Source: Sphingomonas flavescens (GTDB lineage: Bacteria > Pseudomonadota > Alphaproteobacteria > Sphingomonadales > Sphingomonadaceae). Taken from it: 64,000 nucleotides of DNA. Below, in pieces: positions 29,052 through 36,866 of this stretch. The DNA is taken from contig NZ_CP133016.1 in assembly GCF_030866745.1 (NCBI RefSeq), positions 1,302,001 through 1,366,000 of the forward strand, given 5' to 3'. Position numbers and translations under genes: made by a program. Position 1 is the stretch's first letter; each line of letters starts with the position of its first letter. Under the pieces are notes generated by a model. That model saw only the letters and a program-made list of their open reading frames with translations. It searched no databases and was not told the DNA's origin.

Positions 29052-30374
29052 TTACGCCGCGCGGCGGATCGCACGCTCGACCAGGGCTTGGTCCTCGACC
29101 AACGCGACCGGCTCGTGCGTTCCATCGGCGCTGCGACGCGTAATCACCACCGCGAATTCGTCGGCATTGGGAAGGTCGGCGAGCGAAATCGGCGCGGCTT
29201 TACGCAATGCAGCGCGGGCCACGTCGGTCTTGGTATCCGGCTTCGTCGCGGTCCGGCGCGCCTCGCGCTCCGCGGCGACCAATGCCTTGAGACCGCCCGA
29301 CTGCCTTTCGATGAAGTCCTGGAATTCGCCCGAGACCAAACCTTGCCGCTGGCCGTAGGATAGCGCGGCGGCGAACTCGGTCAGGCGCGCCTTGTCGTAG
29401 TCGATCCCGAAGACGAGCTTCACGATCGGCGTCATGGGTGCGCGGGCCTGCGCCTTCACACCCGATTCTTCGAGCAGCTCGGCATAGTCCTGCGGACATT
29501 CCTGCGCAGCGAGGGCGAAATCATAGGCCAGCGACAGTGCCTTGTAGAGGGCACTGCGGGTACGGCCCTCGCCCGCTTTCACCGACTCAGCTGTCTCGCG
29601 GGCTGCCCACAGGCGATCGGCCAGGCCAGCGTCCGCATCGAGTGCGATCTCCGGCAGCGCCAGTTCATCCGACTCATCGTGAAGCGGGCCATCCTGCCAG
29701 GCGAAATGCACCGGCGGTTCGGCAGATTCCGGCACCGTCGAAGATGGCACGGGAACGAGCAACTCGGTCAACTCAAGCGATTCGCTACCCGCGCTCTCGG
29801 GCGTCTCATCGACGACCGGTGCTAGGATGTCTGCTGGAGCAACCAGTTCGTTGCCCGATTTCCAGTTGATAACGCCATAGATGAAGTCGATCTGCTCGCC
29901 GTCGGACGAGAATGGCATCAGGATGCCGCGATAGCATAGCGTTTCGCCGCGCGGATTTTCGAATTCCGCCTCGAAGCCGACCGGCGCGCGATTGGCGATG
30001 ATCTGCATGTAATGATCGGTCAGGCGCGACAGCAACGAGCGGCTTGGCACGTCGGCGATCGTCCGCATGTCGTCGCTGAGCTCGCACTCGTCGCGGATTG
30101 CCGCGCCGACATACGGCAGCGCTGGATTGTCACGGCCGCAGGTGAAATCAAGCAGGACGCTATTGGCCGCGAAGTCCTCGACCTCGCCCGGCTCCAGATC
30201 CTCGATCGAAGGAAAGTCCCGGTTGCCCAGCAGCGAAGCCCAGTAATTGTAGGCGCGCACGTGCATGCGCCGCTCGTCCGTGCCGATGACGGTGGTGGCG
30301 TCGGTCCCCGACGAACTGGCTTCGACGGACGTCCCCGTGTCGAAATCGTCCGGATGCTCGCGGTAACTATCCAT
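29052..30374 (-). CDS. PAS-like domain protein, possible cytoplasmic signalling regulator
   Basis: The 440-residue protein has a PAS_5-like N-terminal half: 'RAYNYWASLLGNRDFPSIEDLEPGEVEDFAANSVLLD', then 'FEAEFENPRGETLCYRGILMPFSSDGEQIDFIYGVINWK'. This family in alphaproteobacteria combines a PAS-like fold with a variable C-terminal region. The C-terminal part has no recognisable enzyme domain. The ATG at 30374 is preferred over a GTG at 30389. It lies upstream of NAD-GDH on the same strand and may be its operon partner; a ligand is unknown. Confidence 0.75.
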   Translation of the reverse strand: MDSYREHPDDFDTGTSVEASSSGTDATTVIGTDERRMHVRAYNYWASLLGNRDFPSIEDLEPGEVEDFAANSVLLDFTCGRDNPALPYVGAAIRDECELSDDMRTIADVPSRSLLSRLTDHYMQIIANRAPVGFEAEFENPRGETLCYRGILMPFSSDGEQIDFIYGVINWKSGNELVAPADILAPVVDETPESAGSESLELTELLVPVPSSTVPESAEPPVHFAWQDGPLHDESDELALPEIALDADAGLADRLWAARETAESVKAGEGRTRSALYKALSLAYDFALAAQECPQDYAELLEESGVKAQARAPMTPIVKLVFGIDYDKARLTEFAAALSYGQRQGLVSGEFQDFIERQSGGLKALVAAEREARRTATKPDTKTDVARAALRKAAPISLADLPNADEFAVVITRRSADGTHEPVALVEDQALVERAIRRAA

Positions 30375-30512
30375 GCACGCTCGTCCCACTTCCCCTGTTC
30401 CGATGGAAAATGGCTGAGGCGCCTTACCAAAGCGTTAAGCATAAACGGTAAGCGCGAACGGCTTGCAGCATGGGCGAGGCGCTGATAGGGGGCGCCGTCT
30501 TCCGACAGGCAA

Positions 30513-30588
30513 GCCGCTTTAGCTCAGCCGGTAGAGCACATCATTCGTAATGATGGGGTCGCGTGTTCGAGTCACGCAAGCGGCACCA
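30513..30588 (+). tRNA. tRNA-Thr (anticodon CGT)
   Basis: The 76-nt cloverleaf is complete with encoded CCA. Acceptor arms GCCGCTT and AAGCGGC pair perfectly; D stem GCTC/GAGC, anticodon stem CATCA/TGATG with loop TTCGTAA (anticodon CGT), T stem GCGTG/CACGC with loop TTCGAGT. The gene is on the plus strand. A serine recombinase operon lies 200 bases beyond its 3' end, so the tRNA is a likely attachment site for island 1. Confidence 0.97.
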
Positions 30589-30788
30589 CCCTCTTCTGAA
30601 GATTCCAGCTTGGCACCATTCGAGCCGCCTATCTCTCGAAATTGCCGCGTAATCTCCGCGACTTGTTGAGCCGCCGCTTGCCCATCCTTCGAACAGAGAC
30701 GAATTTGGCACCGGGTATATCGGCGGAGAGAGGGCCCGGTCTCTGGTGCCCACTTTTGCAGCCACCAGATGCAGATGCTGTTCTGATG

Positions 30789-32363
30789 TTAGTTGAAGCC
30801 GAGAACCCGGCGTTGACCTGCCCAGTCGAGCGGCAGGTCAGTCACCCGTAGCAGCCGCCGACCGGTGAGCGAGGGTGGCTGTTCCCCGTCCATGATTGCA
30901 CTGATGATGTCTGGAGCCAGGAAGCTGATCCGAAGGAGCTGCCACAAGTGCCGCTTGCTGTAGTGGGAGGTAAGGGGGTCGACCTCTCGGGAGCCTAGTG
31001 ACTTTCGCGCGCTCATCGCTAGCGCCAGTAGCTTGACCAGCACCGGATCGGGCGCGGCCTTCGACGTTCCATTTTCCAGGACAAGCTTCAACTCGTTCCC
31101 GCGGTGGACCATGCGCAGAGGCAAACTCACCGAAGCTTGAGCATTGTCCCCAATCGTGATCCGCAGGTTCGTCGCTTCGAGCTGCGCGCTTACTCGAAGC
31201 TCGAGGAGCACCTTCCGCTGCTCAGGCACCGAGAACCTGGGCAGCTCATCGGCGAGCTCGCGATCGGACACCAGCTGACCAGGCTCACAGGCCCGTTCGT
31301 GCGACCTGAGCCAGTCGCCAATGGACTTGAGTACAGCCCGATCGATCTCGCCGGCTGCCACTCGCCACGCGGGCGTCTTGGTCTCACCGGGCGCGAGCCG
31401 CGTAACATAGTAACGATGTCGCCTGCTGCCCTGATGCGTCGACACAGGCGTCATTGGTCGTCCGTCAGGGTCGATGATCATACCTGTGAGAAGGCTTGGG
31501 TACCTGGATTGCTTGCCAAGCTTCCGGTCATGACGGTTCTCGGCCAGGATCTGCTGAACTTCGTACCATTCCTCTGCACTGATGATTGCCTCGTGCTCAC
31601 CGTCGTGGAGGGTGCCACGGTAGCTCACGCGACCGGAGTAGATTGGGTTCTGCAGAAGCTGGGACAGGGAGCCCCGGCCGAAGTGCACGCCACCCACGGT
31701 GCGGCCATTGCCGTACTGTCGCACTTTGGTCCTGACGTTCTGCTTGGCGAGCTCATCGACCAGCTTGGTCACTGAGCGCAGCTCTCGATAGCGCTGGAAG
31801 ATCGACCGGATGCTCTCGGCTTCATTGTCATCGATGAGCAGCTTGCGGTCGCCAAGCTTATATCCGAGCGGCACCGGGCCTCCCATCCACATGCCCTTCT
31901 TCTTGGATGCCGCCACCTTGTCGCGGATCCGCTCGCTTGTGACCTCCCGTTCGAACTGAGCGAAAGACAGCAGCACGTTGAGCGTGAGCCGCCCCATGCT
32001 GTTCGTGGTGTTGAACGCTTGCGTCACGCTGACGAATGAGGCTCCAGCCTTGTCGAGCGTGTCTACTATCCGCGCGAAGTCCGCGAGGCTGCGGGTCAGC
32101 CGGTCGACCTTATAAACTACAATGACATCGACCTTGCCGGCGGCGATGTCTGATAGGAGCTGCTTGAGGGCGGGACGATCCATGTTGCCGCCCGACCAGC
32201 CGCCGTCGTCATAGTGCTCCTTGACCTGCTCCCAGCCTTCGTGAGCCTGGCTGAGGATATAAGCAGCGCATGCCTCGCGCTGTGCATCAAGGCTGTTGAA
32301 TGCTTGCTCGAGCCCCTCCTCGGTCGACTTGCGCGTGTAGATGGCGCAGCGCTTCAGCGTCAT
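30789..32363 (-). CDS. large serine recombinase
   Basis: The 524-residue site-specific recombinase has the resolvase catalytic domain at the N-terminus: 'RCAIYTRKSTEEGLEQ' carries the nucleophilic Ser, then 'SLDAQREAC', 'VDVIVVYKVDRLTRSLADFARIV' and 'LTLNVLLSFAQFEREVTSERIRDK'. A recombinase (zinc-ribbon/coiled-coil) C-terminal region follows. It is of the phage- or island-type large serine recombinases. The ATG at 32363 overlaps the DUF2924 stop by 4 bases. Adjacent to a tRNA-Thr, it may integrate or excise island 1, or act on the palindromes; neither is shown. Confidence 0.92.
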   Translation of the reverse strand: MTLKRCAIYTRKSTEEGLEQAFNSLDAQREACAAYILSQAHEGWEQVKEHYDDGGWSGGNMDRPALKQLLSDIAAGKVDVIVVYKVDRLTRSLADFARIVDTLDKAGASFVSVTQAFNTTNSMGRLTLNVLLSFAQFEREVTSERIRDKVAASKKKGMWMGGPVPLGYKLGDRKLLIDDNEAESIRSIFQRYRELRSVTKLVDELAKQNVRTKVRQYGNGRTVGGVHFGRGSLSQLLQNPIYSGRVSYRGTLHDGEHEAIISAEEWYEVQQILAENRHDRKLGKQSRYPSLLTGMIIDPDGRPMTPVSTHQGSRRHRYYVTRLAPGETKTPAWRVAAGEIDRAVLKSIGDWLRSHERACEPGQLVSDRELADELPRFSVPEQRKVLLELRVSAQLEATNLRITIGDNAQASVSLPLRMVHRGNELKLVLENGTSKAAPDPVLVKLLALAMSARKSLGSREVDPLTSHYSKRHLWQLLRISFLAPDIISAIMDGEQPPSLTGRRLLRVTDLPLDWAGQRRVLGFN

Positions 32364-32803
32364 GGCCGCAGCGCCGCCTTTCGGCTTTTCAGATCGAAGA
32401 AGCGTGGTCCTGACCAATGCACGCCAGTGATTGTAGAAGCGACTTGCGTAAGGCTGGCATACTGCCTGCCCTCGTGCTCGTAGCCGCTCTCCAGCACCAC
32501 GACCTGGTGCAGGGTCCCTCGCCACTCACGAACGAGGCGCGTGCCGGGCTTGAGTGAAATGCGATCGTCGGCGACGGCAGCTTTGCCCTCGCTTAATCGT
32601 TTCAGCACCGCGTCGAGTTCGCGCCGGACATGTAACGGGAGATCTCCATGCACGCGCGATTGTCGCTTCCATGCGATACCTCGCCGCAGCAGGTCGGGCC
32701 CGATCTCTGGCGCCGGTCTTCGCCAGCATGTTCGCCACTCGGCTCGCAGCTGAGCTGGCGTCATGCCCCCTAGGTCCTCCAGCTCGCCCTTGCGCGTGCT
32801 CAA
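32360..32803 (-). CDS. DUF2924 family protein
   Basis: The 147-residue protein matches DUF2924: 'LEDLGGMTPAQLRAEWRTCWRRPAPEIGPDLLRRGIAWK' at the N-terminus, then 'LKPGTRLVREWRGTLHQVVVLESGYEHEGRQYASLTQVASTITGVHWSGPRFF'. DUF2924 proteins are almost always paired with a serine recombinase and are presumed accessory DNA-binding or directionality factors; that role is not proven. A TTG at 32803 overlapping the DUF3489 stop by 4 bases is the best start, with ATG 32764 as alternative. Middle gene of the recombinase operon. Confidence 0.87.
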   Translation of the reverse strand: MSTRKGELEDLGGMTPAQLRAEWRTCWRRPAPEIGPDLLRRGIAWKRQSRVHGDLPLHVRRELDAVLKRLSEGKAAVADDRISLKPGTRLVREWRGTLHQVVVLESGYEHEGRQYASLTQVASTITGVHWSGPRFFDLKSRKAALRP

Positions 32804-33033
32804 GCCTCGCCTCCGGCGATGGGCTCCTGAACCATTCGGTAGCTTGTCGCACCGTCTGCCCGCTCCTCGCGCACAAGCTGCGCCTTTTTGCGTACACCGC
32901 TCAGGAAGGCTCGACAGCTGTGCGGCTTCCAATGCGTTGCCTTGGCGATTTCGCTCAGTGTTGCGCCCTTCTCTCGCGAGAGGAGCCGCGTAACTGTCGC
33001 CGATTTGGTGCGCTGCTTTGGTGAGGTTGCCAT
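32800..33033 (-). CDS. DUF3489 family protein
   Basis: The 77-residue protein matches DUF3489, a winged-helix-like small DNA-binding family: 'SATVTRLLSREKGATLSEIAKATHWKPHSCRAFLSGVRKKAQLV' includes a typical helix-turn-helix. The ATG at 33033 gives the family N-terminus 'MATSPKQRTKSATV'. It leads the DUF3489-DUF2924-recombinase operon and may act as its repressor or as a recombination accessory factor. The upstream 284 bases hold the operon's promoter region plus a 73-bp inverted repeat. Confidence 0.87.
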   Translation of the reverse strand: MATSPKQRTKSATVTRLLSREKGATLSEIAKATHWKPHSCRAFLSGVRKKAQLVREERADGATSYRMVQEPIAGGEA

Positions 33034-33178
33034 TATGGGTCTCCTTGCTTCCCGGCGCGCAAATGCGCCGGCTTGCACTGACCCAAGCCGCTGGACCTGT
33101 AGGTCGAGCGGCATCGCTTCGCGCTATGACCGACAGCAATGCTCTGCTTGCGTCTTAAGTCCAGTCAGAACAGCACGA

Positions 33179-33251
33179 AACCAACGTCCGCTTTGCGCCC
33201 TTCCCGGCCGTTGGCGGGCGGCTCGCGTCCGCCCGGAACCTGACGTTGGTT
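33179..33251. repeat. 73-bp inverted repeat upstream of the recombinase operon
   Basis: The outer 10-bp arms AACCAACGTC and GACGTTGGTT match perfectly, and the GC-rich interior can also pair. It sits between the DUF3489 promoter region and palindrome copy 1. It is different in sequence from the 13-copy palindrome family. It could be an operator or a recombinase-binding site, or another dispersed repeat; no second copy was found in the window. Confidence 0.6.
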
Positions 33252-33262
33252 CAGTCAGTCGC

Positions 33263-33294
33263 TTATGTCCGCTTTCGACCCATTGCGGACATTA
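33263..33294. repeat. palindrome copy 1 (forward)
   Basis: The unit is a ~31-bp palindrome: left arm AATGTCCGC, a 12-base asymmetric loop (TTTCGACCCATT or TTTCCACCCATT) and right arm GCGGACATT, flanked by T/A so that the outermost bases give TAA on each strand. 'Forward' means the pyrimidine-rich loop is on the plus strand. Here the left end reads TTATGTCCGC. It lies ahead of the gene at 33318. Confidence 0.9.
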
Positions 33295-33317
33295 GCGCTC
33301 ACTCTAAACTGGCCTTG

Positions 33318-33734
33318 ATGAGGACGATGCCGGTGCGTGTATGGCTGTTACTTGTGTTCTGGTCGGGCGCTGCCTTTGCTTCGCCTCAACACGTGCAGCA
33401 AAGCTGGCACTTACGCCCGACTGCGAAATCTCCGTATCGAGCCACGCTCACCGAGGACACTTACAACTTCGGAGAGAGCAACCGGTTCAGCCTGCGCATT
33501 GATGCATCACCTTCGAATGGAGATAACGGCTGGTTCTATGAGGGACCGCTTGAAGCTGGTGGTGCTGTGCATGCGCCCAAACCGGAGCTTGTCTGGACCT
33601 CCTCAACCGACCTCCTGGTGACGGTTCACACCGCCGAACTCGAAGGGAAAACGGTCAGACGATTTGGGGGTAATGGGCGTCCCAGAGGATCAGTCACAAT
33701 CCGCTACATCCCGCACGGTCCGTCCATTTATTGA
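33318..33734 (+). CDS. small secreted protein, unknown function
   Basis: The 138-residue product has a signal peptide (basic start, hydrophobic 'WLLLVFWSGAAFA', cleavage near residue 20) and a mature region with no known domain. It is predicted to be periplasmic. The base composition is visibly less GC-rich than in flanking chromosomal genes. The stop TGA at 33732-33734 shares its last base with the ATG of the next gene, so the two are coupled. Confidence 0.65.
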   Translation: MRTMPVRVWLLLVFWSGAAFASPQHVQQSWHLRPTAKSPYRATLTEDTYNFGESNRFSLRIDASPSNGDNGWFYEGPLEAGGAVHAPKPELVWTSSTDLLVTVHTAELEGKTVRRFGGNGRPRGSVTIRYIPHGPSIY

Positions 33735-34069
33735 TGTCCGCTTTGGAATTAGGCTTGCTTGGACTAGGTCTCTTGGCGGCAACGGTCATTCTCATGTCGA
33801 TATTCGTGGGTTTTGCGACGGCGGTAATCTGCGCAGTCGTACATTTGACGCGTATTGGTGAAAGCTTGCCGAAAGTGAGGCTTGCGGTGGTGAGCAGCGC
33901 CGTTCCCTCAATCATGATTGCTCGAATTATCTATGTTGGAGATCGGCATCCCGACCCACCAACGGACATGTGGCCAATGCCAGTCTATTGGGCTTTGCTT
34001 GCGTGCCTCATCGCTTGGTTGGTCAGCATCTGGGTAGGTAAGCGGATACTTCTGAAGCCGAACGGATAA
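33734..34069 (+). CDS. small polytopic membrane protein, unknown function
   Basis: The 111-residue product has three or four hydrophobic segments, so it should be an inner-membrane protein. The start ATG lies inside ATGTCCGCTTT, an 11-base remnant of the island palindrome, so the protein begins M-S-A-L because of the repeat. Its stop TAA at 34067-34069 is the left outer end of palindrome copy 2. It is coupled to the upstream secreted protein by TGATG. Confidence 0.6.
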   Translation: MSALELGLLGLGLLAATVILMSIFVGFATAVICAVVHLTRIGESLPKVRLAVVSSAVPSIMIARIIYVGDRHPDPPTDMWPMPVYWALLACLIAWLVSIWVGKRILLKPNG

Positions 34070-34097
34070 CGTCCGCTTTCCACCCATTGCAGACATA
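34066..34097. repeat. palindrome copy 2 (forward)
   Basis: It reads ATAACGTCCGC, loop TTTCCACCCATT, GCAGACATA. The TAA in its left arm (34067-34069) is the stop codon of the gene at 33734. The right end is degenerate (ATA for ATTA). Confidence 0.9.
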
Positions 34098-34121
34098 CCA
34101 CTTTAGTCCCACTGGGCCGGT

Positions 34122-34325
34122 GTGAGCGGATACGAGCCACCTACGTTGCGTGACGCATTCCGCGTCTATGCAAAGTTTTGTCAGATGATCGTGGAGCCGA
34201 CTCTTATCGCCGCGGTGCTCCTTTTTTTCGGAGCCGAATGGTGGTGGTTTGTTGGTCTGCTCGTCCTCTGGCTTCCCTTGGCCCGCGTGAGGCTACAGGA
34301 GCTGCGCGACGAATTAAGCAGGTAA
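34122..34325 (+). CDS. very small membrane protein
   Basis: The 67-residue product has a central hydrophobic run ('IAAVLLFFGAEWWWFVGLLVLWLPL') that could form one or two spans, followed by a basic, amphipathic tail (RVRLQELRDELSR). The start is GTG at 34122. No family recognised. It lies between palindrome copies 2 and 3 and converges with the gene at 34348. Confidence 0.5.
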   Translation: MSGYEPPTLRDAFRVYAKFCQMIVEPTLIAAVLLFFGAEWWWFVGLLVLWLPLARVRLQELRDELSR

Positions 34326-34347
34326 GGGTCGACCCAAAGCTAATTCC

Positions 34348-34851
34348 TCATTTGATGTGTTCGCGACAGTCACTCGCAGCGAGAACATAGTCAGCGAACC
34401 ATACTCGGCTCTTGCCGTTTCCATGCTCCCAATCGCCGGCCTCGCAACGGCTGTAGCCGTGACCGACCATGTATTCGGTGATCAGCGTTTCCCCGTAGGT
34501 CCAATCGAGCGCAAACCCACCGCCTATGATCAAAAGTACGGGCAGCAGTGATTTGGAACGCGACGAAAGGTCAATCCAGACGCCAGTCACGCGCGAGAAA
34601 CCAAAAGCCATGACCCAGATCACAAGTATAAAAGGGAGCGTGAGGCCGTTCTTATCGACATCCACAACTGGCCTCGAACCAGCCGCCAGAAGGGCTGAGA
34701 TTATCGAAAAAATTCCGCCCCGCTCAGTGAACCAGGACAGGAGATCCAAAAGGCAGAACACACCCAGAATGAGGGCGCCAAAAAGCAAGTGTGCGGACCT
34801 CGAACCGCCCAAGTCTTCTGGCTCATCCTGATCCGCACGATACCCTGTCAC
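34348..34851 (-). CDS. multi-span membrane protein, unknown function
   Basis: The 167-residue product has about three or four hydrophobic segments ('LLFGALILGVFCLLDLLSW', 'LPFILVIWVMAFGF', 'LLPVLLIIGGGFAL') and a soluble C-terminal part with two cysteines and 'YMVGHGYSRCEAGDWEHGNGKSRVWFADYVLAAS'. This C-terminal piece looks structured. No family recognised. The likely GTG start at 34851 is 25 bases downstream of palindrome copy 3; the longer frame runs backwards through that copy and gives the repeat-derived 'CNGWKADI' peptide, so it was rejected. Confidence 0.6.
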   Translation of the reverse strand: MTGYRADQDEPEDLGGSRSAHLLFGALILGVFCLLDLLSWFTERGGIFSIISALLAAGSRPVVDVDKNGLTLPFILVIWVMAFGFSRVTGVWIDLSSRSKSLLPVLLIIGGGFALDWTYGETLITEYMVGHGYSRCEAGDWEHGNGKSRVWFADYVLAASDCREHIK

Positions 34852-34875
34852 GACTAGAGGTGACTTACGGCGGGC

Positions 34876-34906
34876 AATGTCTGCTTTCCACCCATTGCAG
34901 ACATTA
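34876..34906. repeat. palindrome copy 3 (forward)
   Basis: It reads AATGTCTGC, loop TTTCCACCCATT, GCAGACATTA. The TTA at 34904-34906 is the complement of TAA, the stop codon of the minus-strand lipoprotein gene that begins at 35401. It is also 25 bases upstream of the minus-strand start at 34851. Confidence 0.93.
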
Positions 34907-35401
34907 AGGTGTTTCAGGGGGCGGCTCCGGCAAAAAGGTTGCACGTTCGACACGAAGGTCGTCGATGCGCTCGACATCGAAGACATAAGGCATGTCGTCC
35001 AGGTTAAGTGCGGCGTCTGGCGGAACGGGGCCTGACTGCACCTGACCAGTTCTCTTGCTGAGCGTCCCCGTGAACCGAGCGCTGAAGTCGGTCGCACGAC
35101 TACCGCCTGCTAAGATGTCCCGGAAACCTTGTGCGTTCCCTTTCTGCTTATCGGCCAACTCCACCTCAAGTGACGGCGTGAAGCGTGGTTCAATCAGCGT
35201 TTGGGGACACTTTCCAGAACCTATTGCCGATCCAGCAAAGCCGATCGCACCGTACCATCCCATTATCGTGACCTGTTTTCCGAGCAGGGCAGGTGCGTCC
35301 CGCAGAGCTTCGCATACGTTCACGTCATGACGTTCGTCGGATCGTGAGCAAGACACCGTCACAAGGAGAAGCAGGGCGGTGAATGATCGTTTGAGGCGCA
35401 T
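34904..35401 (-). CDS. small lipoprotein, unknown function
   Basis: The 165-residue product has a lipobox at VTVSC-S (about residues 15-19) and a mature region with two further cysteines and a central hydrophobic-aromatic part ('VTIMGWYGAIGFAGSAIGSGKCPQTLIEPRF'). The N-terminal mature part recalls OB-like folds but no family is clear. The stop TAA (34906-34904) is the outer end of palindrome copy 3. The ATG at 35401 was chosen because it starts the signal peptide; the longer frame crosses copy 4. Confidence 0.65.
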   Translation of the reverse strand: MRLKRSFTALLLLVTVSCSRSDERHDVNVCEALRDAPALLGKQVTIMGWYGAIGFAGSAIGSGKCPQTLIEPRFTPSLEVELADKQKGNAQGFRDILAGGSRATDFSARFTGTLSKRTGQVQSGPVPPDAALNLDDMPYVFDVERIDDLRVERATFLPEPPPETP

Positions 35402-35433
35402 ACGCGATGATGTGCACGGTTTCGACGTAGCGC

Positions 35434-35464
35434 AATGTCCGCTTTCCACCCATTGCGGACATTA
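35434..35464. repeat. palindrome copy 4 (forward)
   Basis: It reads AATGTCCGC, loop TTTCCACCCATT, GCGGACATTA, the best-preserved form with a perfect 9-bp stem. It lies 32 bases beyond the start codon of the minus-strand lipoprotein gene and 23 bases before the next plus-strand gene. Confidence 0.95.
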
Positions 35465-35487
35465 GCTGCGGCCCGCATCATGCCCAG

Positions 35488-35967
35488 ATGAAGGAACCGC
35501 CAAGTCCCTGTTGCTGCCGATCTCTGCCTGATCTGGCCGCAGTGCCGATGGGCGGCGATGGTCTCGATGAGCGAGTGTTTGGCACCGTTAAGAATGTGAT
35601 CGACCATGGGGGAGATGCTTGGTGGCTGCACTTGTCGCAGTGCCGGACCTGCGGTCAGCATTGGATGATTGCTCAAGAAGAACGCATCTTCGATGAGCAC
35701 TTCCTACGGCGATTGACTGACGATGAAGCTAATCACATCTCCATCAATGCCGAATGGCCGAGCGAGTTTCTCAGCTACGAACGGGTGCTCAAGACTGGAC
35801 ACGCGCTCGGCATTCGTCCTTGCATTTTCTTAGAGCGTCTCTCTCCGTCACTGGTGTGGACTGCGGAAGATCTACGCAAGGAGCGACCCGACATCTCAGT
35901 CGAAGAAGTTGCGCTTCTGCTCGGCGTCACCGTGAAGCAAGCTACCCGCCTTCTCAAAGCTGCGTAG
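35488..35967 (+). CDS. hypothetical protein with CxxC and C-terminal HTH-like segment
   Basis: The 159-residue soluble protein has a CCC cluster near residues 8-10 and a possible zinc site CRTCGQHW (about residues 52-59). The C-terminal segment 'DISVEEVALLLGVTVKQATRLLKAA' resembles a helix-turn-helix. No signal peptide is present, so it differs from its envelope-type neighbours. It could be a small regulator. The TAG stop at 35965-35967 directly abuts palindrome copy 5. Confidence 0.6.
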   Translation: MKEPPSPCCCRSLPDLAAVPMGGDGLDERVFGTVKNVIDHGGDAWWLHLSQCRTCGQHWMIAQEERIFDEHFLRRLTDDEANHISINAEWPSEFLSYERVLKTGHALGIRPCIFLERLSPSLVWTAEDLRKERPDISVEEVALLLGVTVKQATRLLKAA

Positions 35968-35994
35968 GTCTGCTTTCCACCCATTGCAGACACT
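35966..35994. repeat. palindrome copy 5 (forward, worn)
   Basis: It reads GGTCTGC, loop TTTCCACCCATT, GCAGACACT. Both outer ends are degenerate (the left AAT and right ATT are altered) but the stem core GTCTGC/GCAGAC is perfect. It sits between the stop of the plus-strand gene (35967) and the stop of the minus-strand gene (36001). Confidence 0.9.
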
Positions 35995-36000
35995 GAAAAA

Positions 36001-36321
36001 TTACCTCGCGTCCCACGTCACTACGTCCACGATCTTTCCGGCCTGTTGCAGAGTGAGAATAGCAGCGCCGGTGCATTTGTAGGGAGCCGTCTGATCGAAC
36101 ACGACAACAGCTCGTTTGGTCGTCTCACTCCGCGCCACGGCCAATAGCTGTTGCTGATGCACTGTCATGAATTTCGGCGGCTGGACATTAGATGGTCGCG
36201 CAAAGGCCACGCGGCATTCGTCGTCCCGCGCTCTAACACTCACGACTAGCGGTGGCTCGCTATTGTTGAAACTGGCGCAACCGCAGAGTGCGAGAACGGC
36301 GGCGGTTAGCAATGATCTCAT
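36001..36321 (-). CDS. small lipoprotein, unknown function
   Basis: The 106-residue product has a lipobox ALCGC-A (Cys at about residue 15). The mature region contains two more cysteines, one in 'RDDECRVAF' and one in 'YKCTGAAIL', and 'AVVVFDQTAPYKCTGAAILTLQQAG'. No family recognised. The stop is 7 bases from palindrome copy 5. The longer frame starts with the repeat-derived 'MSAMGGKR' peptide in copy 6 and was rejected; the ATG at 36321 starts the signal peptide. Confidence 0.6.
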   Translation of the reverse strand: MRSLLTAAVLALCGCASFNNSEPPLVVSVRARDDECRVAFARPSNVQPPKFMTVHQQQLLAVARSETTKRAVVVFDQTAPYKCTGAAILTLQQAGKIVDVVTWDAR

Positions 36322-36357
36322 TTGCCAACACTGCCGAGAATTGCCCCTCCACACCAG

Positions 36358-36386
36358 TATTCGCTTTCCACCCATTGCAGACATTA
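36358..36386. repeat. palindrome copy 6 (forward, left end worn)
   Basis: It reads ATTCGC, loop TTTCCACCCATT, GCAGACATTA. The left arm has lost GTC, so the stem is partial while the loop and right arm are intact. It lies between a minus-strand start (36321) and a plus-strand start (36411), so here it is in a divergent promoter region rather than at a 3' end. Confidence 0.85.
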
Positions 36387-36410
36387 GCGCCCAGTGTCAG
36401 CTTCCCGCCG

Positions 36411-36815
36411 ATGAGCCGTTTTCTACTTCTGGCAATTGTGGCCTTTGTCGCGGAGGGATTTGGTCCGCCTGCCGCGCCGAAGTGCGACCGAAGTTTTCAG
36501 CAACACAGCGTATTCCTCTTTAGCACTCCCGAACAACGTTACCTCTTCTTCAAAACCGATCCTCGACTTCCGATTGGTTTCGACGTCGAACAAAATCAGG
36601 CGTTCGCCGAGAGGATAGAACGCGTCTTTCGTAGCAAGGTAGGTCGTGACCAAGGTGTGGAAGCCGTCGTCTGCGGGCGACTTGAGCCCGTTGACCTTCC
36701 GCTATCACCCTACGGTCACTATCTCGTCATCCGCCAAGCCTCATTCGTGCGAACGGTCGATATGACCACGATGATTCGAAACTATCGGAGAGCGATTGGT
36801 AGTTCCGAGCGGTAG
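36411..36815 (+). CDS. small secreted protein, unknown function
   Basis: The 134-residue product has an N-terminal signal-like stretch 'FLLLAIVAFVAEGFG' and a mature region with cysteines at about residues 25 and 88, which could pair. No known domain. The ATG at 36411 is the first start after palindrome copy 6; the longer frame passes through the repeat. The stop TAG is 20 bases from copy 7. Confidence 0.6.
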   Translation: MSRFLLLAIVAFVAEGFGPPAAPKCDRSFQQHSVFLFSTPEQRYLFFKTDPRLPIGFDVEQNQAFAERIERVFRSKVGRDQGVEAVVCGRLEPVDLPLSPYGHYLVIRQASFVRTVDMTTMIRNYRRAIGSSER

Positions 36816-36835
36816 AGCATGCCGCCTATGTCCAA

Positions 36836-36866
36836 ATGTCCGCTTTCCACCCAAACGCGACATTAG
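36836..36866. repeat. palindrome copy 7 (forward, mutated loop)
   Basis: It reads AATGTCCGC, TTTCCACCCAAA, CGCGACATTA. The loop end and one right-arm base differ. A further half-copy AAGACATTAGCCG lies at about 36888-36899. The two mark the right-hand end of island 1, just before the chromosomal bufferin operon. Confidence 0.88.

Noticed and set aside
30541..30765. Minus-strand frame ending 'RLRDSNTRPHHYE' over the tRNA
   Set aside because: It is the antisense of the tRNA-Thr gene, a well-known artefact.
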